Shown piece by piece: positions 11,573-23,400 of a stretch of 64,000 bases of DNA (position 1 is its first letter; the number at the start of each line of letters is the position of its first letter). The notes under the pieces are model-generated. The model saw only the letters and a program-made list of their open reading frames with translations, was not told where the DNA came from and did no database searches. The DNA lies in contig MZZL01000383.1 in assembly GCA_002749535.1 (NCBI GenBank), forward strand, positions 62,001 through 126,000. Reading direction: 5' to 3'. Both the position numbers and the translations under genes were made by a program. The stretch comes from Apophysomyces variabilis (Eukaryota > Mucoromycota > Mucoromycetes > Mucorales > Mucoraceae).

Positions 11573-13750
11573 CTAGAGCCGGAATAGCTGACGCTGTTCG
11601 AAGCGAATAGGTACTATCATTCGTTCGCGGAAAGCCTGGATCTCTTCCATTGTCAAGCCGCACTCTTGCTGCGCGTAACCTTCCAAAGATCCATATCTAT
11701 CGCGGACAGCTTTGATTGTCGCCTTCATCACCTCTAGCCTGCAAAAGAAAAATTGCATTAATGAATAACTTAATAAACTAGCTTGCATTGTTCAAATCCT
11801 ACGGTGTGCTCATTGCAAATTTCATATGCTCCATGGAAACTCCGAAGAAGTCGCACTTTGCCTGCAGCTGCTTCTCGCTTTCTGTAGCGTAAGTTAGTAT
11901 CCGTCCTTTGGATCAATAAAAATGAGCAGACAAACCCCAGAAACCGCGGCTGGTATAGGAGTATTCCTCAGCAATGATGTCGTCCTCTACACCGCATAGA
12001 CCTAGCACTAACATTGCAAAGAGACCAGTTCGGTCCTTGCCAGCTGAACAGTGAATGATCAAACCGGATGGCGACTGTTGTCCAATAATGTACTTGATGA
12101 TCTTCCCATAGTGCGGACCCGCTGCAGTCAAGTTATCCATGTAGGCTAACATTTGCCGCCAGTAAGCTAAAAGTGAATCCTGAGATATCGTTTTCTCTCA
12201 TACCAATTACAAATCCGTCGATGCCGACAAAATAAGTCTCCCATTTTTTCACCAACTCGGTCGGAGACCAATCAGAGTCCTTGAATATGGGTGTAGGGTA
12301 CAGTGTAATTCCAGGAACTTCCCTTTTCGGAGAACGTGTTGATCATTTCTTCTCTTATGTCATCTTCTTTCTTACTTCATGACACCATAACGCTGAATCT
12401 CCGAATCAGACCGGAAATCAAAGACCGCCGTAACATTGAGAGCTTTCAACGCCTTTATACCTCTCTCAGTGATGGCTGCCAGACTGACAACACCCGTCAG
12501 AATTACATGCAGATAGTATAAACCAAGCAAAGTTAACATACTTAGCGCAGCGAAAAATCGTTCTTTCCCGGATATACCCGTCCTTAGTGGACCAGCCACC
12601 AATATCTCGGAAGTTTCTAACCCCTTCTACATCAATCCAGCGAGGTAGACACACGCTAGCACGCTGACCAATGGCAACCTCTCTTTCATACGGGTTTTTA
12701 TGCTTCTCGAAGTAACCGACCACTTTATCTACAAGTTCTTCGAATTTGCTCTTGAACGTATGGTCCGCATCCGGGATCAAATAGAGTGTGTGATTTGGGA
12801 TTTGGTTAGCATACATGGCAGCATTGTAAGTTGGTACGATCTAGGGAAAAGTTAGTACGCTTTATTGTAGACTTGTTACCTTCTCTTACCGTATCATTGA
12901 GGCCGTGGCATGTCAATACACAGGTTGCCTTGGGTATATGTGACACTATTAGACACGGCCATGATGTTAGCAAGGATTACAAGGGAATGATGACTAGGGT
13001 AATTTTTTACCATAAGAATTATCCCAGGAGGTGAATCGATCTACTTCTTTTTGAGTCACCTTGATTTGAACGATGCGGTCGCGCTGCTTGACGCTCCAGT
13101 CAAAATAACCCTGACAAAAACCAAATTTTTCAATACAAAATGGATTCACACTTTATTCTATCTACCTGCTTATTCAAAGATTCGCCAATCTCAGGTCTTG
13201 ACTTGTATATCTGATTGTCATCCATCTTATATCGACCGGAAATATTCACCACATGCGGCACAGGTTTCTCGCAGGTTGCTGCGTACTTCAGCGCAGCTAT
13301 GGCACCTCGTGAATGACCAATTACGGCGAAAATCTCGTATCCCTGGCCTTCAAAATATCTGGCAACCACATCGACATCCTCAGCATCTTCCTTTAGTGGA
13401 AAATCATCAAGTAAATCGCCGTTAGTAAGGGCAAATAGACAAGGTAGGTTCATACCGCCATATTAGCGTAACCAGCTTCACCTTCACTCTCACCATTGCC
13501 GCGGAAATCAAAACGGAAACTGGAAAAGGGCAATTTCTCGGCGAGCAAGCGATGGAAGAGATAATCCTTATGACCTGTCCCAATGTTAGCCACGCATTTC
13601 CATGGTAACCTTGCCCTGATTACCAAGGACGCCATGACAAATGATGGCTAACTGGGGTTTCCCTTGCTTGTCACCGCCAGACTTCTCTTCCAGAATACCG
13701 ACAAGCTTTTCTCCTAGGCTATTTTCAATGGTGATCTTTGATATTGTCAT
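11573..13750 (-). CDS. Alpha/beta-hydrolase fused to MptpB-type tyrosine phosphatase
   Basis: One continuous spliced gene joins two enzymes. The N-terminal half is a serine alpha/beta-hydrolase: MTISKITIENSLGEKL at the start (ATG at 13750), the strand/oxyanion region IICHGVLGNQGK, FRFDFRGNGESEGE, the nucleophile elbow VIGHSRGAIAALKYA, the acid region LTCHGLNDTIVP and the catalytic His in IPDADHTFKSK. The C-terminal half is a protein phosphatase of the Y_phosphatase3 (Mycobacterium PtpB-like) family: IDVEGVRNFRDIGGW, VTAVFDFRSDSEI and the active-site loop LIIHCSAGKDRTG, with Cys nucleophile and the Lys-Asp-Arg typical of this family. The tail RYGSLEGYAQQECGLT is also typical of these phosphatases. 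An exon boundary falls within the phosphatase domain (after IFRCAK), and the domain junction itself lies inside one exon (about 12560-12816), which argues against two adjacent genes. The stop is TAG at 11573-11575. I infer hydrolysis of a small ester plus dephosphorylation; substrates are unknown. Confidence 0.85.
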
Positions 13751-13974
13751 TTTAAGAATCTAGGAACAGGATAGCTTCGGGGACGAAAGGTCACTTATAT
13801 AGTTGGACGGGAAAAAGCATTCCCGCAACCAACAATTTAATCCAACCCCGAGAATGTAAGTGACTGATGATGAAGTTGCTGAGCATCTTTTTTACTTCTT
13901 CTGGCTATCTATCCTATAGTGCAACACTCTCTAGCTTCCGAGTTCGGGCTATGAATACAAAGGTGTTTCAAGTT

Positions 13975-15170
13975 TTAATGGACATTTTCTGCAATGTCGC
14001 CCAGTAATCGTTCGCGTTCTTGTCTAAGTTGATGCTACTCGATGTAAGTTACACGCAGCATGTAAGAAACACACAATGTATATTGCCTACCAGTTTGTCT
14101 TCACCTTCCTGCAGCTTTAGAGACGCAAGTACCATATCCTTTTTGACATGAAATAAGAACATTAGAGGTTTTTCTTTTCGCTAGAGGAAAAAGAAATTAA
14201 GAACACAAGAATTACCGGAGGAAAATGATCGTATTGTTCTAGAGCGAGCTTCTTTTGCTCCAGATCAGCTTCCATCTGTTGTAATTCCTCATCCAACCTT
14301 TTGATATTCACAAGGCGTAGCCGCTGTTGTACAACACCCGTGGCATCGTAGCGTTTCTGCTGTTGTACATAATCTGCCTTTTCTGCTTGTATTTGTTTCT
14401 CTAAATCTTTACTGTTCTTTTGCCATTCTGCCACTTTTTTTTTGTCGGCGCTTCGTCGTTCATCCAGTTCTTTAAGCATCCTGAATGAAGACAAATAAAT
14501 GGATCGTCAAACCAACAGTTTTCAATCTCATGACGTACTCTTTTAATTTGAACAATTCTTGATTAGCATCCTCAATTCGATTGTTTAATGCGTGCTCAAC
14601 CTCCCCCATGTCTGTATGCTCCAATTGCGCATCCATGTATTCCAACCGCAAATTCGCGATTGACGCGTCATAGCTATCTCCCACAGCGTAAGCAACCTCT
14701 TACACGCAATGATCACTTTGCAGTTACAGGTGCCATACCTCCCTATTTCTTCGCTATTGATACCCAGATGCAATGCAAGTTTTGCAAGTGTTTCTAATGT
14801 CAAGGCGCCCTCTTCTGATAGACACGACTTATCAAATCCGAGTTCATTCTCTAGCGCAGAGTTGTTACGCATCAGACTATCTTTTCTTTGGTTTACCTTG
14901 ATGTTTCGGTTTAATGTTCTCGTAAGCCATGCTTACAGTTTGCATAATCTCGTTTGCAGTTTCATTTTGTTTTCGTAATTGCTGCAATGCACGCAAGGAT
15001 TCTTGATTGCGATGAAAGGTAGGTATCGGATTCGGTGGAACGAAAAACTGGTGAAGCCATTCGTCTATCTAAAAGGAAGAAAAGAAAATGGATTATGATC
15101 TGTGTTATGAAGATAGAAGCTGAAAGGGGACTCTTACGTCTTGCCACTCATAGTCGATCTCCTCACCCAT
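13975..15170 (-). CDS. HAUS1-like augmin complex subunit (coiled coil)
   Basis: A largely coiled-coil protein of about 280 residues in six or so exons. Its domain order fits HAUS1, the augmin subunit that helps recruit gamma-tubulin to existing microtubules in mitosis. The N-terminus has IDEWLHQFF followed by PPNPIPTFHRNQESLRALQQ, resembling 'WL..iFg..piP.fE.n..t...L..L' of HAUS1. A second block is GFDKSCLSEEGALTLETLAK then LALHLGI, like 'LS..g...L..L...A..L...d'. Long heptad regions follow (LRLEYMDAQLEHTDMGEVEH; LDERRSADKKKVAEWQKNSK). The end, YDHFPPDMVLASLKLQEGED, matches the HAUS1 C-terminal 'l.PP...la..ki.eak.el'. The start is MGEEIDYEWQD at 15170; the frame is open further upstream, so a longer N-terminus is possible. 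The stop is at 13975-13977. The call rests on pattern only and could be another coiled-coil protein. Confidence 0.6.
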
Positions 15171-17699
15171 TGGCGTTCTCAAAGTAACCACGGCCTGTAG
15201 TCCAAATGCGGAGTCAATATTTGGATTTTCTCTGTGCGACACGCCGACAAACGTGCCACGCCTTTTTTGGTTTATTTAGGCCGAGCACTTCCCAACCAGT
15301 CCAAAACTTAGAAATAAATAAAGGATAAACCAAAGCTACTATGCAGTATGAAGTTGAAAACCCACAATCTGGCCAACGAAAGGATTATAATCTAACTGAC
15401 ATCTTCTCAGTATCTATGTCTTCATATCTTGATTCCAGTTAATTGTTTGAACGGATCAAATGCCTTTGTTGGTAATCATTCCGTACCCTGAATATAAAGA
15501 TGTCCCCTCAACAAAATATTCTCCCACCCTACAGAAATTCCACGTGGAGCACTGTTCAGTTGTTCCACGTGTAAAAGAGGAAGTATTCTTCTATGGAAAA
15601 GAAGTGCCTCTTATGGAATCATACCAAATCACACTGCTCTTTCTCTTGAACTAAAGTTACAGTTGCTCAATCAATCGATAAGTATCTAAAATTTCCTTAA
15701 CTATCCAATTTGGAGGACTAAAACCGTATTTTTGCTGATGGCGCGGAAACCCAACTTAGTTTGGCTTATATGCTTGTTATATAGACTAAGTTAATCGCCT
15801 ATATTACCTGGGCGAACCTTATTGCCTCTCTCTCCATATAATAAACACAACCTAGAGATTCCAGACTACAATCTAACCTTGTGGATTGCTGTTACCCATA
15901 AAGAGGAAGAGGTACTGGCTGATGTAAGCACTTTTGTCATACTAAATAATCAACGTTATGATATATCTTTGCTTGTTGTTATCATAGTAATTTTTATAGG
16001 CAATCAATACTGTGCGTCTCAGACAAAAGGCAGAATTGTTAGGTTATTTCTTTTTCTTTTCCTTTTTTTTAGGCCACCTTTTTTTTTTATTCCAACATTA
16101 TTCTATTTTTCCACGTGGAAGATCAACCTTGACCGACACCTATCCTACCTTTCAATCGATGCAGTAGAGTTTTTACTGATCGCCCTCCGGGGCTTACCAG
16201 ATTTAACGCTTTCTAACGATAAGAGATCGCCATGGATAATGGGGGTTTAACCAATTTCATCTTAGATAAATTAAAGTTTCTTTGCTTTTAAACCCCCAAC
16301 TTTAGCCGTGAGAGCAACCAGTGGCTGGATTTCGGCATGAACCGTGTGTATGCCGCGCAAACGAATTAATAATAAGTTGAATTCGCGGACACTTAAACGC
16401 GCGTACTTACAATAACGGTACACCGATGTGTTTACCAAACCGTAAATAAAATGTCCAAAAGTCCTTTCTGTGCCAACATGTGCTATTATATACCACCTGT
16501 GATCGTTTTAAACGCTGACTACGTAAAATTAAGTAGTAATGTTCTATTTGTTCTTTGACCTCCACCTTTAATTTTCTTGATGTTACATCTGTCCGAAAAT
16601 ATGGCGTGAGTAAGGAGATTAAAATTACTTAGATGTAATTGTATGGTAGTACAAGAACAGTGGAGTCTAGAGAAAATAGAAGTAATCCATGATGCAACAA
16701 AGTCCGTATACTCCGTTTAGTAACATGCCCTGACAAATTTCGATCCGTCAAAGTAAAGCCTAAAAAGGAAACCTCCACTGTTTATAGAATAATGTCTTGT
16801 TGCGCTTCGAGATGAAGCCATTTTCCGACGCCAGGCCTTCTTTGTGTTAGCAGGACCCAAATTTGACCCACCTTATCCTTCTAATCCAATTATCCATAAA
16901 CAGTATATTCTTAGTGTTCACGAGACTACCGCCTTTTAAGAAAAAGAGAGAAAAAGAAGAAAATTAATATAATCTTCTTCTTTTTTCACCAGGTGCAAAA
17001 TAATAAGACAGAGCTGTATGCACGTTTGATTTAATAATCACATGCAGATCTACGCAGCATATATTACGCTGCCAAGCATGCGGACTTGATGCAAGTCTAG
17101 AGAATTTAGTGGATTAATAGGCGAAACGAATTCGAGGACCCTGGCGGAGACTGGAAGCGTGGCGGCTGGAAAAAGTAAAGAATCATCGAAATCAGAGGAA
17201 GCTCATCACCTAGATGTCGTTATCATAGCAAAATGAAATCTTGTATCAATGGGAAAAAGACAAGAAACGTGTTTTTCCAAACTTTTTTCGTGTGGTTCTG
17301 AGCGGTCATTGGCCGATCGGTCTCGAAGACCCGTTTTTTGTCCCACGGCAAAGTCAAAATCGGGCCACAGCCCTTCGAACCTTCTTAAATGATGGCGACA
17401 ATTCAGACGAACCATTAATACCAGTTATACCGATCACCAAAAGAAGTAATTTTTGTATCAAAACATATTATTGTTGGCTCGAGCGATGAAGCGCCGTGCC
17501 GGGAAAATAATTCAAACGATGTTTCATTTAAAAGAAGCGCCGAACTTCTTCCATTTTCTATTTTCCCCTCAAAGCCCTTTGCTCTTGCATTTTGCTGTTT
17601 TTTTTTTCTTTTTTATTTTCGTCGACGAGATCGTCCTTGACGCTTTTCTTCTTCTTCTTCTTTTTTCTCTCTATTTTCTCCCTTCATTAAAAGTTTGTC
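15171..17699. other. Long intergenic region, divergent promoters
   Basis: About 2.5 kb with only short non-homologous frames (for example 64 codons at 15460-15654). It separates the HAUS1-like gene and the homeodomain gene, which are divergent. Bases 17580-17690 are a dense T/C tract immediately upstream of the homeodomain start and probably its core promoter or leader. The unusually long upstream region fits a regulated developmental gene. Confidence 0.45.
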
Positions 17700-18401
17700 A
17701 TGTTGTCTGTCTCGAGCATGTTAAATTGCACTGCACAGCACCAGCAGTCGCAACCGCACTTTGCGCAGCCAGCACGCCAGCGCCCATCGGTGCTGGACAT
17801 CTCGACGTTATTGTGTCCTTTGGATTCGCCTCCATCACTCTCACCATCCTTAACGTCTTCTCCTTCGCCTGCAAGTGTCACTTCTTCCTGTTTCTCGGGC
17901 TACTCATCTCCAACAACAACGAGCACCAGCACCATAACAACCGTAACGACGCCCACAATGACAACGACGGCACCCACCATCACCAGTAGCAACAATAGCA
18001 AGGAAGAGCGTAATGAGCCTATGATATGGCATCATGATCTACCGCCAAAGAAGCAAGTGCGCAGGACGCCAATTCCACCCGAATCGAGAAGTCCTTCCCC
18101 CACCACTTCTGAAGGGGAGGAAGAGGAGGATGAGCGCACAGTAGAAGGAGAAGAAGAAGAAGCTGGGCCTCCTCTCAAGGCCAAACGTAGACGCGCCAAT
18201 GCCAAACAGCTGGAGGTCCTTAATCAAGTATTCGATCGAACGTTTTTCCCTTCAACCCAGATGCGGGCAGAACTGGGTCGGAAACTGGGAATGAGTCCCA
18301 GAACAGTGCAGATCTGGTTCCAAAACAAACGTCAGGCCATGCGTACGCGTGAACGTCAACGATTGTTGAAATTACATGAATCCAACGCCGCATCGGACTA
18401 A
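17700..18401 (+). CDS. Homeodomain transcription factor
   Basis: A single-exon, 233-residue nuclear DNA-binding protein. Residues 1-105 are rich in Gln/Pro/Ser/Thr (a low-complexity, activation-type region). Residues 125-155 hold a Ser-Pro stretch and a strongly acidic patch (EGEEEEDERTVEGEEEE). Residues about 160-220 are a homeobox: the basic arm KAKRRRANAKQ, helix 1 LEVLNQVFDRTFFPST, helix 2 MRAELGRKLGMSPRT and the recognition helix VQIWFQNKRQAMRTRER with the invariant W, F, N and R. It is the ordinary 60-residue class (no TALE insertion), comparable to Pho2/Yox1/Yhp1-type fungal proteins. I cannot assign orthology. The ATG at 17700 follows a long pyrimidine tract. Stop at 18399-18401. Confidence 0.92.
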   Translation: MLSVSSMLNCTAQHQQSQPHFAQPARQRPSVLDISTLLCPLDSPPSLSPSLTSSPSPASVTSSCFSGYSSPTTTSTSTITTVTTPTMTTTAPTITSSNNSKEERNEPMIWHHDLPPKKQVRRTPIPPESRSPSPTTSEGEEEEDERTVEGEEEEAGPPLKAKRRRANAKQLEVLNQVFDRTFFPSTQMRAELGRKLGMSPRTVQIWFQNKRQAMRTRERQRLLKLHESNAASD

Positions 18402-20786
18402 ACCCGTCTTTGTTCCCCGCCTTTTTCCTTCTTTCCTTTTGCCCTCTTTGTAAAACACCCGGATGCCCGTCGTAGACGGCGGTTGATTCTTTCTGCAAGT
18501 ACTTCATTACCCTCTCTTTTTTTCTTTGCTTTCCAAAAGTGACCTGGCTGTCACTATTCTTAGTTGTATTTTTTCGTTCCCTTTTTCCTTTTCGTCATTT
18601 TGCAGAAAAAAGCCTCCTCCCCCTTCTTTGTTTACAAAAACTATTATCATCGAACACAAAACACATCACACTCACATTCACAACCCACACAATTTACACT
18701 AGTGCACATAATAAAAATTGTTTAATTTTTTTCCCACCCCCTCTTTAAATGATAATGTAAGTTTTATGAAGTCAACATTGAATTCAGCCAAAAAAGGACA
18801 CGGCGAGACTAATGAAATTTAGTCCACGGTCAACGGTATGATCAATTCTTACCTTCAAGAGACACAAAAGGTTTAGTCCGCCTTTCTGTATCAGGTGCCA
18901 CAATGATAATATCTCCTATTTTTTTTCTTGTACTTCAAACATATTGTAACAAGCAAGCCTGTTTAGACGGTTACACCTGAACCTGGATGATCATTTAATT
19001 TCTAGAAGCCCTTCCCCGCACACCCCTAGAAAGCGGCTATTAATGAATTCCTCGTTACCGTTTGCAATAAATGGTTTGACCATATTGTGTATAGTTTGAT
19101 AGGAAATTAATTAAGTTCTAATTTGCTGTCCAGATTTTTTCCCCTCGAGACACTAGCGCACATTGTTAATGTCTGGGATTTCTTATTGAGACCCGCACTT
19201 GCATACGACTATCCGTTGCTGAGCATCGGACGAATCACGTCTATGGTAAACCTTAATGATCGACTGATCCTTTTTAGCAATCAAAATTCGGTAACCCGTT
19301 TCTAAATCCGTATTTTCCCCGCCCGATAGCATAATCTGTTTTTACCTTTTTCAACATTGACGTGTGGCACCTGTTCTCCGCTTGACTACGAGTTTTTTTT
19401 TGAGGTTACATTTAGAAAGACATCATTCCATGGACAAATACAGTTACTGCATTATTTTATTTTCTGGGTGCCTTTTGTCAAATGACACAGCGAAAACCAG
19501 AAACAGTTGGACACAATTCCCAGCATCTGTAATCTATTGTACCTAGTGCATTTCCGTTGAATGTCCGACTCATTCTTATTATATTATTTCGGACAGATAC
19601 CAGGCATGCCGTACTAAATAAAAAGTCTTTCCTTAGGCGAGGCGTGTTGTTAGTGTACTAGGCAACGTACCGCTGTCATTCACTGTGTCGATTGATGGAA
19701 CGGTTACTACAATTTCATTCCGCGGGAAATGGCTGGAAAGGGTAAAGGGAATTCGTTCGTTTAAGCATGTTTCAAGCCATTACTGCCCTTCGGTTTCCAA
19801 CTTCATACCATACAAATAAACGGCAGTAACGCTCCGCTGTGAATCTTCTCTGGCCCAGTTTTGTTCACTTAGACGTTCAAGCAAGGGTAAACTGTACATA
19901 AATACAAACCTCACGATCGACGAAAGACCCAAGACATTCAAAAGCAGTGGAAAAGACGATATGAATCAATGGACCGAGACATGATTTTTGCTATATTGCT
20001 TTTTCAGTAGCTACTAAATTAATTCAACTGCACTATCAGGCAGAAGAGAAATTACCAACCATTGATAAGACTAAGGGCACTATACTGCATTAGTAGATAC
20101 GCCTTGGGAAAAATATAAGGGAGAAAACCATAGCGCCAACTTGCTTTTAACCTTCATAAATAGTGCTGACGAAGTGTGTTTAACAGAAGCATCATGCCCG
20201 CCGATCGGTCTATATTTTGTCAGTCTAGGCCCAGACGAAGTTATCGAATATTCCCGCACAAGTTAGGTGATAGGATTGAAGAAAAAAAATACCAAGGGTT
20301 TGTGGAAAAAATGTGTAAGACGTATAGCTAAATGTACAACTATTTATTTACCATGGCCAAATAGGTCAGAGATGCATTGTTAAAACTTGATGACACATGT
20401 GAATATGTGCATCTAAGATATATAGAAGCGCGCCAAACCCTAGGCTCATCAAAGGTTTGTATCAAGAAACAGAGTATCTAAACCCTCTTTGTTTCTGTTG
20501 CCCATGATGGTCATTCTATGGTAATGTTCCGAGTCAGTACTGCGTGTTCTTAGAAAGATTCTCGACCACAAGGGAGAAGGAGCAGGCATAGACGCGTTCT
20601 AGGCCCATATGCGTTTCATCCTTTGTTATGTTGCCGTCATTGTAAGGATAAGCATTAAGCATGCTGACTTGCATTGATTCTTTTCCAGATCCCAATCAAA
20701 CAAACTTGCTGGCCAATTACCCTTATCCTGCAATGACGTACCCAATGAGGGTTTTAAACATTGCATGATTCGCAATTGTCTATAAA
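18402..20786. other. Long intergenic region
   Basis: About 2.4 kb of AT-rich DNA. A 45-codon ATG frame at 20194-20331 (basic, MPADRSIFCQSRPRR at its start) has no known family, and I give it little weight. Nothing else seen. Confidence 0.45.
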
Positions 20787-20787
20787 A
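20781..20787 (+). promoter_or_regulatory. TATA-like box of the dioxygenase gene
   Basis: TATAAAA at 20781-20787 overlaps the first in-frame ATG (20787) of the fatty-acid dioxygenase. If this box sets transcription about 30 bases downstream, the functional start would instead be the in-frame ATG at 20811 (20802 is an intermediate option). Confidence 0.4.
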
Positions 20788-23400
20788 TGAGCACAGTGAA
20801 TATGCAAGCCATGAGCATTATCGTCTTGTCAAAGAGCCGAGTAGTAGCGAAGATAATGGTATTGTCCCAAAGTAAAAGAAACAGAACGAATGAAACGTTG
20901 AATTTCTGGCTTTTTCCTCGACGGAAATAGAACGAATCACCGCAAGCTGCAAAGCAAGCCACAGATATTGAGAATGAAGCCGGAGTGCAGGGTGTTTATA
21001 GAACCTTGGAGGCGCTCGTTCTTGATATAAACCCTTGGGCTCCCGGAAATCCTGCCGTAGAGGCGGTCGAGACCCTTTTCAACAATATCAGAAGTGTATT
21101 GAGATTAACTACCGAAGGCGTGAAAACCATCAGAGAGGCGTTGTTCACAACGTCTTCTGCTCAGCAACGAGAACTCGCCACTGCGTTGGTACACAGGTAA
21201 ATCATGGATATAATAAACATGGATATGATTTTGATTACAACCACTTTCGTTGCTTAGACTGTTACAAAGAGCTGCTCCCATCAATGATCGCGAAAACACC
21301 TTTGAGAACTTGATCGGTATCTTTTCAAATGCAAAACCAGATGAGCGATTTAAAGACGAATTGGATGCGTTGACTTCGGTGTTTTCGAACTCGCTAATTC
21401 GAAATTTAGAAGTAAGAGAAAACAAAAGTGCTATGCAAAAGAAACAGAGCGGACATTCACTATACGTTACTTTTCTTTCTCTTTAGGAAGGTATCCATAA
21501 ACCGTTCCTCAATCTTCTAGGCAATGAATACCGCAGTGCTAATGGATCAGAAAACGGTGTATTGTGTCCCGACCTGGTAAGTCTAGACTCAAGAAGACAA
21601 GAGGCGTTATGCTGTCTCTTTCCTGTATGTGTGTTTGAACTAAGAACAATCTCGCTTTTCAGGGTAAATCGGTATCGCCCTATTCACGAACGGTATCATC
21701 TACTTCGCGATTATTTACCAACTTGCCTGATCCTGAAGTCGTCTTTGACCGTCTCCTGAAGCGTCCTCAGGGTCAATTCAGGCCTCATCAATCGAATATC
21801 AACAGTATTTTGTTCTACCTAGCCACCGTCATTACGCATGATTTGTTCGCGTCGCACTCAGAAGATCTCACCATAAACATGACTACAGGGTACCTTGATT
21901 TGACGCCCTTGTATGGAAAGGACCTGGATGAGCAAAAGAAAATACGCGAGATGACAGGAGGCCTCTTAAAGCCAGACCAATGGGCCGATCGTCGTTTTAA
22001 TTTGCACCCTGCAGGTAAAAGTCAAAAAAAAAAGGATAAAGAGAACCTAGCAGCTAAAGATGCTAATACCGGCTTATTTACGTTCTTGCTTCTTCTAAGG
22101 CGTCGGTATTCTGATGGTTCTTTTCTCCCGCAACCATAATTTCATCGCCAAGAGGTTGTTGGATATCAATGAAAATGAAAGATTTTCGTATGGGAAAGGA
22201 AAGCCACTGAGAACCAAAGAGGAGCAAGATGAAATTCTCTTCCAAACAGCACGTCTGGTGAACAATGGATGGTAACTGGTCATCTTTCTTTTTCGCCAAC
22301 AAGCTATCGCCTTCCTTTCGCTAACAAATTTTGCTTATTTTGTGCTTTTTCATCATAAAACAATCAAGTTACCTCAACCTTATCCTTCATGAATTCTTGC
22401 GTACCATTTTGGGTCTTGATATCGATTCTGACTTCACTCTGAATCCTCTCGCTGAGCCGTCTTATCCTATGTATGGCAACCAGGTATCCATCGAATTTAA
22501 CTACGTGTATCGATGGCACGCTAGTATCAGTCAAAGAGACGAGAAAAACTTGAATCAGATCAAGTCACATATCGACGACACTTTCAGTAAAAAGCGAAAG
22601 GGTGAAGAACCTACATCGGGGAAAGGTATTGGAAGAGTCAAGATATATGACTTTCATAAAGAAAAAGAGATGCTAACTTACTTTTTTTCATTCCCTCGGT
22701 TTGTTTATTTTATGTTTAATATAAAGAATTAAGGGTAGCACACTCTATCTTCAATTTTCCCAGAGATCCTCGAACCGGCAAGTATCAAGACAATGAGTTG
22801 ATCCGTGAGCTGCACGAGTCACACAAGCAAGTGGCAGGCGATCTTGGCTCGGGGTTGAACACCCCCGAGGTAATGAAGGAGATTGAGATCAATGGTATCA
22901 ATCAAAGCAGAAAAGCCAAAACCTGCAGCTTCAATGACTTTCGACGACACTTCAACTTGCAACCCTTGACGCAATTCTCCGATTTCTCAGACGATCCCAA
23001 GGTCCAAGAAGCTCTGAAGGATCTCTACGGAGACGTTGAAAATGTGGAACTCTTTACGGGATTGCGTGTGGAGAAGTCCGGACCGCGAGGTCTTCGCCTG
23101 CCGTATACAATGCAACGAGCCATTCTGACAGATGCAGTTAATCTCCTGCGCAATGGTAAGTCAGAAGAAAAGAAACAAACCAAAAGGGAGCCTTTTCTAA
23201 TCTTGACTCAATGATCATTAGATCGTATCCTGAGTCAGTCCTTCACGCCCGTGCATCTCACGAATTGGGGATACGAATATCAACGTGGTAATCCAAATAA
23301 TTCGGGCCGTGTTTTACCTGACATGCTTCGTGAATTGCTGCCGGGAGCATTCGCAGATAATCGAGCAGTCGACATTTTCCGTGTACCCAGCTCTCAATAA
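20787..23400 (+). CDS. Fatty-acid heme dioxygenase (Ppo/LDS dioxygenase domain only)
   Basis: A heme peroxidase-type fatty-acid dioxygenase of the family of Aspergillus Ppo and linoleate diol synthases, which make hydroperoxy fatty acids (oxylipin signals). About nine exons. Key pieces: RLFTNLPDPEVVFDRLLKR; the distal His in VITHDLFASHSED; GYLDLTPLYGKDLDEQKKIR; the substrate-pocket run FSRNHNFIAKRLLDINENER; LILHEFLRTILGLD; and FNYVYRWHASIS, which carries the catalytic Tyr and the proximal heme His. The protein ends in VDIFRVPSSQ with TAA at 23398-23400. The C-terminal cytochrome P450 half found in diol synthases and PpoA is missing, and no heme-thiolate Cys motif follows downstream. Exon 1 (20787 or 20811 to about 20858) is inferred because it joins in phase through gtattg...aatag to NESPQAAKQATDIENEAG. 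Confidence 0.88.

Noticed and set aside
17453..17989. 178-codon plus-strand frame
   Set aside because: Low-complexity Phe/Leu/His protein produced by the T/C tract and by the homeodomain gene in another frame.
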